Positions 42,792 through 51,560 are shown, counted from the stretch's first letter. The stretch is 64,000 bases of DNA from WTGA01 sp965214055 (GCA_965214055.1 OZ243931.1:2480001-2544000), one strand, 5' to 3'. Made by a program: numbers and translations. Notes: generated by a model from the letters alone, not told the origin.

Positions 42792-43507
42792 TGCAGGTAT
42801 TGATAATGAGGGAGAACCTGTTGATAGATTTCCTGCACCCGGTCCGGGGTCTGGGAGATATCCACATAATGGCGTGGCTGCGGCTTCAGTCCGTCTGAAT
42901 ATCTCAGATTGCCGTGCCATGAACCCCCGTCGTACCAACTGACTTCGGCACGCTCTCCCGGTGACCAGCTCAATGCTTCGGGTATGAATGGAATGTCCAT
43001 CGCGTTGCACCATGTCCTGACCACGTCGTGGGGGGCTTCCAGCAGGTCGTCGCTGTCAATCAGTGGAGGGGCGGTTCCGGACTGTTCCGCCAAACGGTCG
43101 AACAGGGTTCTTTGCTCAATGATCGCGATTTCCTTCAACACGAAATCCGGCCAGTGCTTGTACATGGAAGTCACCACTTTTGCCGGGTCCCGGATCAGGA
43201 ATGAATGTCTGAAATGGCTCAAAAACCGGTCGGTCCATGCATGTTCGATATAGTGCGGAAAATCCTTGGTAAAGACGGTCCCGGTTTTGGCCGCATTTTG
43301 CAGTGTTTCCCAGACACTTTCGAAGGTGAGCCCGGGTGTGCGGGGACTGTCTTCCCTGATCCGCGGCCAGGGAGCCCCTTCTCCCTGGTACCACCATTCC
43401 CCAAAAGGTTCATGGAAACAGGTCATGTCGCCCCGTTGGCGCATCATCCATTCGAATGCGGTGGATGTCGATCGGGGAGTGGCCCACAATGCGATGATCT
43501 TGTTCAT
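42767..43507 (-). CDS. Sulfotransferase family protein
   Basis: A 246-residue protein. The ATG at 43507 places the PAPS-binding loop at the N-terminus as usual: MNKIIALWATPRSTSTAFEWMM, with CFHEPFGEWWY after. The 3'-phosphate motif is HSFLIRDPAKVVTSMYKHWPDF. These are the features of cytosolic P-loop sulfotransferases that move sulfate from PAPS to a hydroxyl or amino group of a small molecule. The acceptor is unknown. It is translated 4 bp after the racemase-fold gene upstream, so the two products probably act in one pathway. Confidence 0.82.
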   Translation of the reverse strand: MNKIIALWATPRSTSTAFEWMMRQRGDMTCFHEPFGEWWYQGEGAPWPRIREDSPRTPGLTFESVWETLQNAAKTGTVFTKDFPHYIEHAWTDRFLSHFRHSFLIRDPAKVVTSMYKHWPDFVLKEIAIIEQRTLFDRLAEQSGTAPPLIDSDDLLEAPHDVVRTWCNAMDIPFIPEALSWSPGERAEVSWYDGGSWHGNLRYSDGLKPQPRHYVDISQTPDRVQEIYQQVLPHYQYLHQFRLQAA

Positions 43508-43511
43508 GGTG

Positions 43512-44333
43512 TTATCCGGCGAGAGTGTCAAACAGTGTCCCGTGGTTCCCCTCGGGGCGAATGCCCAGGGTTTTGAAAATTCTCCAATACAGCGCTGTGT
43601 CAGACGAAACAATGGGTTTTCCGAGGATTCCCTCCAGCCGGCCGCCGATGGAAACCATGCGTTGCGGCAACCCATCGGCCCCCCTGAAGTTGGGCATGCC
43701 ATTGACCACAATGGCCTCGGCTTCGGGAGCCTGTTCCGCTATAAAGGCCATGGATTTTTCCGCCAGGTCTCCGGGAAATATCCAGGTCAGGTCATTGACT
43801 TCCCGCTGTGTGGCATAAAACCCCTGGTCCACAAAATTACCCACGTACACCAGGTCAAATCCGGCTTCTCTCAGGAAACGGGCAATCCCGTCCCGCCAGT
43901 CCGGCCAGTAGTAGACCGAATTCAGGGCCACTTTTTCTACGTTCAGGGCCCGCAATCCCTCGACCAGGCACAGGCCCGCCATGTGCAGGGGGGTTGCATA
44001 CATATCCCCCATGCGGTCGCAAAATGCTTCGATCTGCTGAGGGGTGCGACCCCCTGCATGCACCCAGTTCGTGCCGACCTGCCCGCATGCATCCGCTCCG
44101 TTGTTCGCCATGCATTCGACAAATTCCTCCAGGAGATGAAAGTTGTCGGTGCGCTGTGTCAACTCATGCTGATAGCCCGGAACATGTAGCATCCTGCCAT
44201 GGACCCCCACTGTTTTCGGTGCGATACGAAGAAAATCGGTGGGGGCGGCATCAAAGTCGTGAGGCGGTGAAGTAAAGCCAACCTGGTGAGGAAACAATTT
44301 GTTGTCTGGATTGAACCATCTCTCCGGTTTCAT
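43512..44333 (-). CDS. Asp/Glu racemase-superfamily enzyme (maleate isomerase / AMDase-like)
   Basis: A 273-residue protein of the Asp/Glu/hydantoin racemase superfamily, closest in pattern to maleate cis-trans isomerase and arylmalonate decarboxylase. Seen: KTVGVHGRMLHVPGY, NNGADACGQVGTNWVHAGG with a candidate catalytic Cys in the first lobe, and AEAIVVNGMPNFRG in the second lobe where maleate isomerases have a second Cys followed by TN. Here that position has no Cys, so a decarboxylase-like or other single-Cys chemistry is possible. It is the first gene of a two-gene leftward operon with a sulfotransferase. Confidence 0.72.
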   Translation of the reverse strand: MKPERWFNPDNKLFPHQVGFTSPPHDFDAAPTDFLRIAPKTVGVHGRMLHVPGYQHELTQRTDNFHLLEEFVECMANNGADACGQVGTNWVHAGGRTPQQIEAFCDRMGDMYATPLHMAGLCLVEGLRALNVEKVALNSVYYWPDWRDGIARFLREAGFDLVYVGNFVDQGFYATQREVNDLTWIFPGDLAEKSMAFIAEQAPEAEAIVVNGMPNFRGADGLPQRMVSIGGRLEGILGKPIVSSDTALYWRIFKTLGIRPEGNHGTLFDTLAG

Positions 44334-44704
44334 AAGACAGGTACCTGCTATGCTGTTTTGAAGTCAATGGCATAGTCTAAAGTCGTCCTGAACCAAATGG
44401 AATAAGTTTTCTCTGTTTGCAGCAATGGTAAAATTGCCTTGAAACAGCATGGAATCCGTGCTGCCATGCTGTCGGGTACACGCTGAATTTGAGTTCCATG
44501 GAAAAATTTGCAGGAGAATTGGCTGCGGACATCCGGCCTTGTTACGAAGTCCTCGAGTTTTCCGACAGGCTCCTGGAAGTGAATCCGGGAATTGTAGACA
44601 CCGGGACTCTTACGATCTGTGAAACCTGGAGATAAATACTATTTTGAAAATAACGGGTTCCTGGGCAACTTCACAGGGGACCGGTTCTACCATTTTTATA
44701 TGAC
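44334..44704. other. Intergenic region with a possible small ORF
   Basis: About 370 bp between two divergent genes. A 45-codon frame (44498-44635, +) begins MEKFAGELAADIRP and ends before the dehydrogenase, but it matches nothing I know. It may be chance. AT-rich sequence near 44380-44410 may hold the promoter of the leftward operon. Confidence 0.35.
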
Positions 44705-45589
44705 ATGAAAATCGCATTTATTGGCCTGGGAGTAATGGGAAATCCCATGGCAGAAAATCTGGTCCTGCACGGTCGGCATGAGGTGGGTGTCTTTGATCTG
44801 GATGCCGAAAAATCCAATCGGCTGGTTGAGCTGGGTGCCTGGTGTGCCGATTCGGTTGCGCAGGCCGTTGCCGGTGCCGACCTCGTGATGACCTCCCTGC
44901 CAGGGCCGCAGCAGGTTGCCCAGGTGGCCTTTGAGCAGGGCCTGTTCGCCAACATCAAACCGGGTTCCGCATGGGTCGACTTCAGCACGAACAATCTGGA
45001 GGTCTGCAGGCAAATTGTCGAAGTGGCAAAAAAATGGCAGATTGACTGTCTGGATGCGCCGGTTTCGGGTGGAGATGAAGGCGCCCGGGCAGGAAAGCTG
45101 ACCATCCTGGTGGGTGGACAGGAATCGGTGTTTCAGAGGTTTTTGCCCGTTCTTGAGGTCATCGGGGAGAACATCCGTTACCTCGGACAGCATGGTGCAG
45201 GTTATTCAGCCAAGATTGCACAGGTGGTATTGTGTTATCTGCATTCCCTGGCACTGTCGGAAGCATTGATGCTGGGCATCAAGGGAGGTGTGGACAATCG
45301 CCGGATGCTGTCCATTATCCAGAACAGCACCGGCAAAAGCTATGTGGCGGACCGGTACGGTCCCCCCATCCTGAATGGCGACTATGATCCATCCTTCACG
45401 GTTGGATTGGCGCACAAGGATATGAAACTGGCGATGGAGATGGCAGAAAATTTGGGAATTACGCTTCCGATGTGCAAGCTTACTACGGATACCTATGCCC
45501 GTGCGGTCCATCACTTTGGCTTTGAGGCGAATCATTTGAAAGCGGTTCGTTTGCTGGAGGAAGACAACGATACGTTTTTACAGGGGTAG
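44705..45589 (+). CDS. 3-hydroxyisobutyrate dehydrogenase-family NAD(P) oxidoreductase
   Basis: A 294-residue beta-hydroxyacid dehydrogenase. The Rossmann motif is FIGLGVMGNPMAENLVLHG (5-23). The substrate motif is DAPVSGGDEGARAGKLTILVGG (about 117-138), and the catalytic Lys lies in GAGYSAKIAQVVL, where the usual Asn (KxxxN) appears to be changed. FTVGLAHKDMKLAMEMAENLG follows in the C-terminal helical domain. Family members oxidise 3-hydroxyisobutyrate, tartronate semialdehyde, 6-phosphogluconate or related acids; the substrate here is open. It stands alone and rightward. Confidence 0.85.
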   Translation: MKIAFIGLGVMGNPMAENLVLHGRHEVGVFDLDAEKSNRLVELGAWCADSVAQAVAGADLVMTSLPGPQQVAQVAFEQGLFANIKPGSAWVDFSTNNLEVCRQIVEVAKKWQIDCLDAPVSGGDEGARAGKLTILVGGQESVFQRFLPVLEVIGENIRYLGQHGAGYSAKIAQVVLCYLHSLALSEALMLGIKGGVDNRRMLSIIQNSTGKSYVADRYGPPILNGDYDPSFTVGLAHKDMKLAMEMAENLGITLPMCKLTTDTYARAVHHFGFEANHLKAVRLLEEDNDTFLQG

Positions 45590-45617
45590 GGCGTTGTCCG
45601 ACTCCGTCTGTAGCCTG

Positions 45618-45960
45618 AAGGAAGTCTTGTGCAGACTTTCGGTGTGTGAACGGGTGTCAATGGGCCTGGATGGCGGCTCATAGTCGCTACGTCTCTACGG
45701 TCGAGCAACTCGTACGGCGTCCACCCCCCCCGGGTCTTTTCTGAGGGCGCCGCGTTCAATCAGGTCCTTGATGTCACGGGACGCGGTGTCCTGGGAGAAT
45801 TTCGCAGGTCAACGCCCAGGGATTCCATCCTGCCCGGCAAGTGTCCCTGTTCATGGGATACCGTGGAAAGCAGCTTTGAAAGTCGCCCCGTATCCCATTT
45901 TAAGTTCGGCCAGTCATCCTGTCCCCATACGGTATGGCATTCATAATCTCCGCAAAGGCA
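45618..45960. repeat. Duplicated fic region, shortened copy
   Basis: Matches both ends of 47354-48539. The left part (45618-45800) matches the fic 3' end and downstream DNA, and the right part (to about 45960) matches the fic 5' end. About 850 bp of the middle are missing. Similarity is high in both parts. Confidence 0.8.
45687..45940 (-). pseudogene. fic copy 1, internally deleted and frameshifted
   Basis: The 5' part reads WPNLKWDTGRLSKLLSTVSHEQGH as in the intact gene at 47423-48526, then jumps directly to the last codons of the C-terminal winged helix. At the join both parent sequences share CATTTCG, so the deletion probably arose between short direct repeats. One extra base just after the start codon also shifts the frame. 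The Fic core motif is gone. Confidence 0.8.
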
Positions 45961-46031
45961 ACTAAAGTCCGCAAGGTTTCTGCTAACAGAGGGTCTTTTT
46001 AAGTTGACAATAGACACCATACAATTTAATC

Positions 46032-46309
46032 ATGATTAAGGCTTTCCGGCATCGTGGTTTGCGTGAGCTTTACCAACGTGGTAAATCATCGAAAGTGGCC
46101 CAAGGGCATGTGCCCAAGCTTTGCGTATTCTCACTGCTCTCGATCAAAGCACTGGGCCGGAAGGAATGAACATCCCCGGCTTCCGGCTGCATCCTCTCAA
46201 GGGTCGTTTACTAGGATGCTACGCGGTATCTGTCTCAGGTAACTGGCGAGTGACCTTCCGGTTTGAGGGCAGCCATGCTGTGGATGTCGACTATTTGGAC
46301 TATCACTAG
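46032..46309 (+). pseudogene. HigB-type toxin with a frameshift
   Basis: The start at 46032 reads MIKAFRHRGLRELYQRGKSSKVA with HVPKL, then leaves frame. The rest continues in the next frame from about 46121 as RILTALDQSTGPEGMNIPGF, then RLHPLKGRLLGCYAVSVSGNWRVTFRFEG and DVDYLDYH. Joined, these give a normal HigB/RelE-type mRNA interferase of about 92 residues. The lesion is a one-base loss around CCCAAGCTTTGC. The antitoxin gene behind it is intact. A sequencing error cannot be excluded. Confidence 0.82.
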
Positions 46310-46326
46310 GAGATTGAGATTCTATC

Positions 46327-46614
46327 ATGGTTATGCACAACCCCATCCACCCCGGGGTCATCGTTCGTGAGGACTGCCTGAAACCATTGGGCCTGTCCGT
46401 CACGGAAGGCGCAAAGTGCCTCGGCATCGGGCGCCAGACCCTGTCCAATCTGGTCAACGAGAAGTCTTCCGTCTCCATCGAGATGGCCTATCGGCTTTCA
46501 AAGGTCTTCGGGTCGACCCCCGAAACTTGGCTGGGTATGCAGCTGGCCTTTGACCTGGCCCGTTGTTCTCATCTGGAAAGAACAATTCAGCTCGAACGAA
46601 TGGTGATCACATAA
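46327..46614 (+). CDS. higA: HigA-family antitoxin (XRE HTH)
   Basis: A 95-residue HTH protein. It opens with NPIHPGVIVREDCLKPLGLSV, the classic HigA start, then has the helix-turn-helix TEGAKCLGIGRQTLSNLVNE and ends AYRLSKVFGSTPETWLGMQLAFDLA. HigA binds HigB and represses the operon. Here it follows a frameshifted higB by 17 bp. It is probably still made. Confidence 0.88.
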   Translation: MVMHNPIHPGVIVREDCLKPLGLSVTEGAKCLGIGRQTLSNLVNEKSSVSIEMAYRLSKVFGSTPETWLGMQLAFDLARCSHLERTIQLERMVIT

Positions 46615-46950
46615 ATTTCATCGTGAGCGTTCGGTCTCCCCTGTGTTATTCAGAGACTATGCGTTCAATTGCTTGCATTTCAAATGGGTTTGGAGGCTTG
46701 ACGGTGTCGGGGATGACCTGACCTCCCGGGTCCGGGAGGTCGAATCGAATGGGTCCTGCTCCCTCTTCTCCTCAGGACTTCGCCTGACGCAATGGTAATT
46801 TTCTGTGTAATACACAAAAATCGAACGGTTGTCTGATAATCGAAGGACTTTACAGTTCTGTAATGCATGTTGGTACAGCGTTTTCGTTTTGTTTTGTTTT
46901 TCACAAGGCCATTGGATTAAGGCAGGATGGGTTCACGTGAGGGCGAGAAA
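46615..46950. other. Intergenic region with a 20-bp near-palindrome
   Basis: No gene seen. ACCTCCCGG at 46721-46729 and CCGGGAGGT at 46732-46740 form a 9-bp stem with a 2-nt centre. No U-tract follows. Confidence 0.45.
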
Positions 46951-47340
46951 ATGAGTGACACAAACCTGAAACGTCTGTTTAAACCGGGAGATGGTGGTGT
47001 GTAGCCTATCTGGCTGGCCGCAGGCAGGAACAGGAATATTTTCAGGATTGTGTCGAAGTCCTCGAAGACCGAAACTCCGTCAGTCGGGACCTTATTCTCT
47101 ACGGTCTCCGGGGCAATGGTAAGACTGCCCTGCTCCGTTATTTACAGAAAGAGACCTTCTGGAAAGAAGGAGCGAAGCTGGATATTCTGTGGGCAACCCT
47201 GGATGAGATGGGAACCCTGTTCGACCTGTAGATTCGCCTGGCGGAGGATAATCTGGAATTACGGGACCGGCTCAAGTCTGGCAGGGTCTCCAGTGGCGCC
47301 GGGTTTGCTCAAGCCGATATAGAAATAGACCTGTCCCGTC
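46951..47340 (+). pseudogene. Remnant of a P-loop ATPase gene
   Basis: The start at 46951 reads MSDTNLKRLFKPGDGGV and meets a stop. In the next frame the sense continues as QEQEYFQDCVEVLEDRNSVS, then the Walker A segment DLILYGLRGNGKTALLRYLQ and WKEGAKLDILWATLDEMG, then a TAG at about 47230 and IRLAEDNLELRDRLKSG. This is the N-terminal part of an AAA-type ATPase with at least one frameshift and two stops. The remaining domains are absent. Confidence 0.65.
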
Positions 47341-47353
47341 CGTCAGTGACAGT

Positions 47354-48539
47354 AAGGAAGTTGTTGCAGGACCTTCGGTGTGTGAACAGGTGTAAGTGGG
47401 CCTGGATGGCGGCTCATAGACGCTACGGCTCTACGATCGAGTAACTTGTACTGCGTCCTCCACCAGGGTCCTTCCTGATGGCGCCGCGTTCAATCAGGTC
47501 CTTGATGTCACGGGACGCGGTGTCCTGGGAACATTTCGTGATTTTGGCCCATTTTGAACTGGTTAATTTTCCCTCGAAACCATCTAGCAACTTGTTTATA
47601 ACTTTTATTTGCCGGTTATTGAGGGGCTCTTTCGCGAACCGGTTCCAGAACCTTGCCTGAACCATGACGGTGTTGAGGGTTTCCGCGCTTCCTTCGATTG
47701 CCCGATGCAGGCATCCAAGGAACCACTCCTGCCAGCGTGTCACATCCATGTCGCCCTTCTGCGTCCATTCGAGAACATGGTAGTAGTCCTTGCGCTCGGC
47801 CCTGATTTGTGAAGACATGCTGAAAAAGCGTTGCCGGGTTTTCTCTGACCGTGCAAGAGCCATATCTGTGATTGCGCGGGCGATTCGGCCATTTCCATCG
47901 TCGAACGGATGGATCGTTATAAACCACAAGTGCGCCAACGCGGCAACCAGTAGCGGGTGTTCGTCTCCCGGGTCGGCAAGCCACGCCAGGAATCGTGCCA
48001 TCTCATTGGCGACGCGCTCAGCCGGTGGAGCCTCGTAGTGGACTTTCTCATGGCCCATGGGTCCGGATACAACTTGCATCGGTCCGTCACGGTCATTGCG
48101 CCAGGCGCCAGCGATTATTCTGACCATACCGTTGCGTCCGGTGGGGAAGAGGGAGGCATGCCAGCCGTATAGCCGTTCTTCAGTCAACGGCTCATCAAAC
48201 TTCTCGGTCGCATCAAGCGTCATCTCAACGACGCCTTCAACATCCCTGTCAGCCGGCACGAGCCCGGCAATATCCATTCCAAGCCGGCGAGCTATGGAAG
48301 ACCGGACTTGATCCGGATCGAGTTGTTCGCCTTCGATCTCGCTCGACTTGATGACATCTTCGGTAAGGGTTCGGAGATGGGCTTCATTTCGCAGGTCAAA
48401 GCCTAAGGCTTCCATCTTGCCCAGCAAGTGCCCTTGTTCATGGGATACCGTGGCAAGCAGCTTTGAAAGCCGCCCCTGATCCCATCTTAAATCCGGCCAT
48501 TTATCGTGTTTCCATAGGTAGGGCATTCATAATCTCCGT
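47354..48539. repeat. Duplicated fic region, full-length copy
   Basis: Counterpart of 45618-45960. It contains the intact fic gene and about 70 bp of shared downstream DNA. The distance between the left ends of the two copies is about 1.74 kb and the higBA-like locus and ATPase remnant lie between them. Confidence 0.8.
47423..48526 (-). CDS. Fic-domain AMP-transferase with C-terminal winged helix
   Basis: A 367-residue class II-type Fic protein. An N-terminal DUF4172-like helical region (MPYLWKHDKWPDLRWDQGRL) carries the inhibitory motif SSEIEGE at about 62. The Fic core contains the catalytic HPFDDGNGRIARAI (about 207). A C-terminal winged helix (NNRQIKVINKLLDGFEGKLTSSKWAKITKCSQDTASRDI) would bind DNA. 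Fic enzymes transfer AMP to target protein hydroxyls; the Glu of the inhibitory motif keeps them inactive. All motif residues are present. Two inverted repeats upstream suggest autoregulation. Confidence 0.92.
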   Translation of the reverse strand: MPYLWKHDKWPDLRWDQGRLSKLLATVSHEQGHLLGKMEALGFDLRNEAHLRTLTEDVIKSSEIEGEQLDPDQVRSSIARRLGMDIAGLVPADRDVEGVVEMTLDATEKFDEPLTEERLYGWHASLFPTGRNGMVRIIAGAWRNDRDGPMQVVSGPMGHEKVHYEAPPAERVANEMARFLAWLADPGDEHPLLVAALAHLWFITIHPFDDGNGRIARAITDMALARSEKTRQRFFSMSSQIRAERKDYYHVLEWTQKGDMDVTRWQEWFLGCLHRAIEGSAETLNTVMVQARFWNRFAKEPLNNRQIKVINKLLDGFEGKLTSSKWAKITKCSQDTASRDIKDLIERGAIRKDPGGGRSTSYSIVEP

Positions 48540-48604
48540 AATTTATGCGGATATTATGAGAGATATTCTCCGCAAAGACAAATAAAATCCGTAAATATTG
48601 CGGA
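48535..48604 (-). promoter_or_regulatory. Twin operator-like repeats upstream of fic
   Basis: Two 17-bp inverted repeats of the form TCCG-9-CGGA: TCCGTAATTTATGCGGA at 48535-48551 and TCCGTAAATATTGCGGA at 48588-48604. Centres are 53 bp apart (about five turns). The winged helix of Fic is the obvious candidate binder. The half-site TCCGTAA also forms the tacAT operators. Confidence 0.6.
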
Positions 48605-48630
48605 AAATAAGAGATCTAATCTCCGTAAAG

Positions 48631-49869
48631 TTAGTTGGTGTCCGCCCGATGCGAGAACTTTTCTTGCCATTGGATGCAACGTTGTGCGTCACGCTCTTCA
48701 TAAGCACGCAAGGCAGACTGAGGGTCCAGCGTGAAGGTATGCTCACTGTCCTCTCCCAAGGCGGTAAGTCGCATGGTGTACCAGGCCGTTACCCCGCCCC
48801 GAGGCGGGGTGTCGAAGATCGGAAATTCCGGGTCACCGCTGTCCTCGGTCAACCAGGAGCTTGCCAGTTGCGGATCAAGGACCATGCCCCGTGCCAGGCT
48901 CACCATGTCCGTGGCGCCACTTGCCACGGCATCCACGGCCTGCTCGCGTCTTGCGAACCCCCCCGTCAACATGAGCGGTACCTCGGTGGCCCCTTTGGCA
49001 CGCCGCGCAAAATCCAGAAAATACGGACCGCTGTCCGACACCCCGTCCGAACTCGCCCTGGCTCCGGGGAAATAGGTGCCACCGCTGATGTCAATGAGAT
49101 CGATCGAGGTCCGGTCGAGAAGGCGCACCACCTCCAACGCATCGTCCTCCGTCAATCCCCCTTCCAGTTTGTCCGTTGAGTTGATCTTGATTCCGATGGG
49201 ATACGAGGGGCCGACTGCTCGGCGCACTTCGTCTACGATCCGAAGTACGATTCGGCATCGGGCATCCACGGAGCCGCCGTATCCATCGTTGCGACGATTG
49301 AACAGGGGAGAGAGGAATTGACTCAGCAGGAAGCCGTGACCAGCGTGAATGTGCACACCGGTGAATCCTGCCCGCTTTGCAAACGCCGCGGTGCTTGCGT
49401 ACAGGCCGGGCAGTTCCTGGACTTCTTCCCCGGACATCCCGGTACATTGGAGGCCGGGCAGGTCGATGGCAGAGGGCCCCTTCGGCTGGCTGATCGGTGG
49501 ATGTGAAAGAGCGCCGGCATGGCCAAGTTGTGGCCAGAGGTGAGCCTCCTCGATCACGGCCCGGTTGACCAATGACTGGATAGCACGCCGGTCGCTGTGG
49601 GTCCCGAACACCAGGTTTCCCGGCTTCTCCGGAAATCGGGGGTCCCCCTGCACTTCACCGATGATGGAAACCGCCGCGCCGCCCTGGGCCCATCTTTCGT
49701 AAAGTCGGGCCTGCGCCCCGGTGGGATCGCCTTCCCCGTTTCCGAGGGAATCCGACATGGCGGATTTTGCGAGGCGGTTCTTCAGGATCGCACCACAGGG
49801 GAGTTCCAGCGAACTTCCAAGGACATGGTGGGAAGTTGAAGAGTTGGGCTCCGATGTTTTTTCGTTCAT
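48631..49869 (-). CDS. NADH:flavin oxidoreductase (Old Yellow Enzyme family)
   Basis: A 412-residue FMN-dependent TIM-barrel protein. The ATG at 49869 follows GGAAGGAG. Seen: GAILKNRLAKSAMSDSLG with the N-terminal FMN site, PQLGHAGALSHP, AAFAKRAGFTGVHIHAGHGFLLSQFLSPLFNRRNDGYGG, the highly conserved OYE box with His pair, and LTGGFARREQAVDAVASGATDMVSLARGMVLDP. No 4Fe-4S/second FAD domain is present, so it is the short OYE-type, not 2,4-dienoyl-CoA reductase. It reduces activated double bonds or oxidises small amines; the substrate is unknown. It stands apart from neighbours on the minus strand. Confidence 0.9.
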   Translation of the reverse strand: MNEKTSEPNSSTSHHVLGSSLELPCGAILKNRLAKSAMSDSLGNGEGDPTGAQARLYERWAQGGAAVSIIGEVQGDPRFPEKPGNLVFGTHSDRRAIQSLVNRAVIEEAHLWPQLGHAGALSHPPISQPKGPSAIDLPGLQCTGMSGEEVQELPGLYASTAAFAKRAGFTGVHIHAGHGFLLSQFLSPLFNRRNDGYGGSVDARCRIVLRIVDEVRRAVGPSYPIGIKINSTDKLEGGLTEDDALEVVRLLDRTSIDLIDISGGTYFPGARASSDGVSDSGPYFLDFARRAKGATEVPLMLTGGFARREQAVDAVASGATDMVSLARGMVLDPQLASSWLTEDSGDPEFPIFDTPPRGGVTAWYTMRLTALGEDSEHTFTLDPQSALRAYEERDAQRCIQWQEKFSHRADTN

Positions 49870-50056
49870 TTCAGCTCCTTCCATCAGGATATTTCAGTAC
49901 TGTACCGGGTTGCGTGCAATCAGCTCCAAAAGTGGGTTAATCCGGGCTGAATGGAATTTCCTGTATCATGCGGATTGTCAGAATAATCCCGTATATACCT
50001 GAAATAAATATTCTATTTCAGAAAATATTCACGAATCATCGATCTTTTTTCCTGCT

Positions 50057-50078
50057 GGAGTCTGCGTGAGCAGACTCC
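50057..50078 (-). terminator. Strong stem-loop behind the aminotransferase gene
   Basis: GGAGTCTGC-GTGA-GCAGACTCC forms a perfect 9-bp stem with a 4-nt loop, about 40 bp after the aminotransferase stop on the minus strand. No U-tract follows in that direction, so it may protect the mRNA 3' end and not act as a simple terminator. Confidence 0.5.
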
Positions 50079-50116
50079 CAGGAGGCCCTTGGCCGACAAT
50101 GGCGAGGTCCACGTTA

Positions 50117-51493
50117 TCATCCGATTTTTTCTGACTTTGCCTCTTCCATGGCCAGTTCAATCCCCCGACGCAACTTGCTGACCAGCTCGTCAATCTGCTC
50201 GGTGTTGATTACCAGAGGTGGCGACATCACACACATGTTGATGATCGGTCGAACCAGCAACCCGAGTCTCTGGCAATGCTTGTCAATGAGATTTCCGATC
50301 CTGTAGTCCATGTCCGGGGTGTGATCTCCCTGGTCCTCCATGTGGCACTCCACACAGGCCATCAAGCCACGGCCCCGGACATCCGTGACCACAGGAAGGT
50401 CTGCCAGGTTGGCGAGCTGATCCTGAAAGTAGGGGGCAATGGTGCGCACATGCTCCATGAGGTTTTCATTTTCCATGATTTCGATGTTTTTCAGCGCAGC
50501 GGTACAGGCCACGGGATGGCCGGAGTAGGTAAAGCCATTCGAAAAAACAACCTGGGGATCTTTGGGGTCCATGGATTTGAGCAGTCTGTCTGACACCAGA
50601 AAGGCTCCCAGGGGAACATAGCCGGAAGTGATCCCCTTTGCACAGGTGATGATATCGGGAACAATATCGAAAACGGCTTCAGAGGCGAAAAAGTGCCCAA
50701 GCCGCCCAAAACCGGTCACCACTTCGTCGGAGATATACACCACATCGTGGTTTCTGCATACTTCCAGGCAGGCGGAATGATACCCTTCCGGGGCCAGCAG
50801 TACCCCTCCTGATGCAAGGATCGGTTCGGCGATAAATGCGGCCACGTTCTCTGCGCCAATTTCATGAATCTTGTTCTCCAGCGCGTCCACACGATTCGCG
50901 CAGTATTCCGTCATGCTCATCCCCTCCGGTTTGTCCATCAGGTTGGGATCCGCAATATGGTGAAAAGTCCGGTCGATGGAGTCGAGGTAGGTTTTGTCCT
51001 GGGATTTTCCCGAGGCCGAGGCAGCCAGATAGGTGCTCCCGTGATAGGCATTGGTCCGGGAGATGACATGTTTCTTCCCGGGTTGGCCCAGCACATTGTT
51101 CCGGAACATGACAAACCGCAGGGCCGAGTCCACGGCAGTTGATCCGCAGGTCGTATAGAAAACGTGGTTCAGGTCCCCGGGCGATAATTCAGACAGTTTT
51201 TCAGCCAGCACGGCAGCCGGTTCACTGGTCAGGCTCCAGGGACTGGCATACGTCATTTGCATAACCTGTCCGGCAATGGCATCGGCCATCTCCTGGCGCC
51301 GGTGGCCAATATTGACGCACCACATGCCAGCGGGCCCGTCCAGCAATTGATTGCCGTCGGTATCCGAGACATAGATCCCGTCAGCGGCGGAAATCACGGT
51401 ACGGTGGTTTTTCCCCAGGTTTTTGACATCTTCCCAGGGGTGAAGAAATAAATTGTCTTTTTTCTGAAACGTTTCGGTGGTTTGTGAGGACAT
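50117..51493 (-). CDS. Class III aminotransferase (SpuC-like, polyamine/omega-amino acid)
   Basis: A 458-residue PLP enzyme of the omega-amino acid:pyruvate or putrescine:pyruvate transaminase group. Seen: DGIYVSDTDGNQLLDGPAGMWCVNIGH near the start, YTTCGSTAVDSALRF, RTNAYHGSTYLAASASG, AEPILASGGVLLAPEGYHSA, ISDEVVTGFGRLGHFFASE and the Lys-containing ITCAKGITSGYVPLGAFLVS. It moves the amino group of a diamine, beta-alanine or similar to pyruvate. Presence of a polyamine transporter and amine oxidase upstream supports an amine catabolic role, though it is not in the same operon. Confidence 0.88.
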   Translation of the reverse strand: MSSQTTETFQKKDNLFLHPWEDVKNLGKNHRTVISAADGIYVSDTDGNQLLDGPAGMWCVNIGHRRQEMADAIAGQVMQMTYASPWSLTSEPAAVLAEKLSELSPGDLNHVFYTTCGSTAVDSALRFVMFRNNVLGQPGKKHVISRTNAYHGSTYLAASASGKSQDKTYLDSIDRTFHHIADPNLMDKPEGMSMTEYCANRVDALENKIHEIGAENVAAFIAEPILASGGVLLAPEGYHSACLEVCRNHDVVYISDEVVTGFGRLGHFFASEAVFDIVPDIITCAKGITSGYVPLGAFLVSDRLLKSMDPKDPQVVFSNGFTYSGHPVACTAALKNIEIMENENLMEHVRTIAPYFQDQLANLADLPVVTDVRGRGLMACVECHMEDQGDHTPDMDYRIGNLIDKHCQRLGLLVRPIINMCVMSPPLVINTEQIDELVSKLRRGIELAMEEAKSEKIG

Positions 51494-51560
51494 GTCGGTA
51501 AACTGTTCTGATTGAATATGAGGGGTAAGGGGTCGTGGAGGATTGGGTGTACGAAACGGG

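Noticed and set aside
45995..46031. TTGACA followed by TACAAT before higB as a promoter
   Set aside because: The spacing is only 10 bp, too short for a sigma-70 promoter; I could not fix another pair with confidence.
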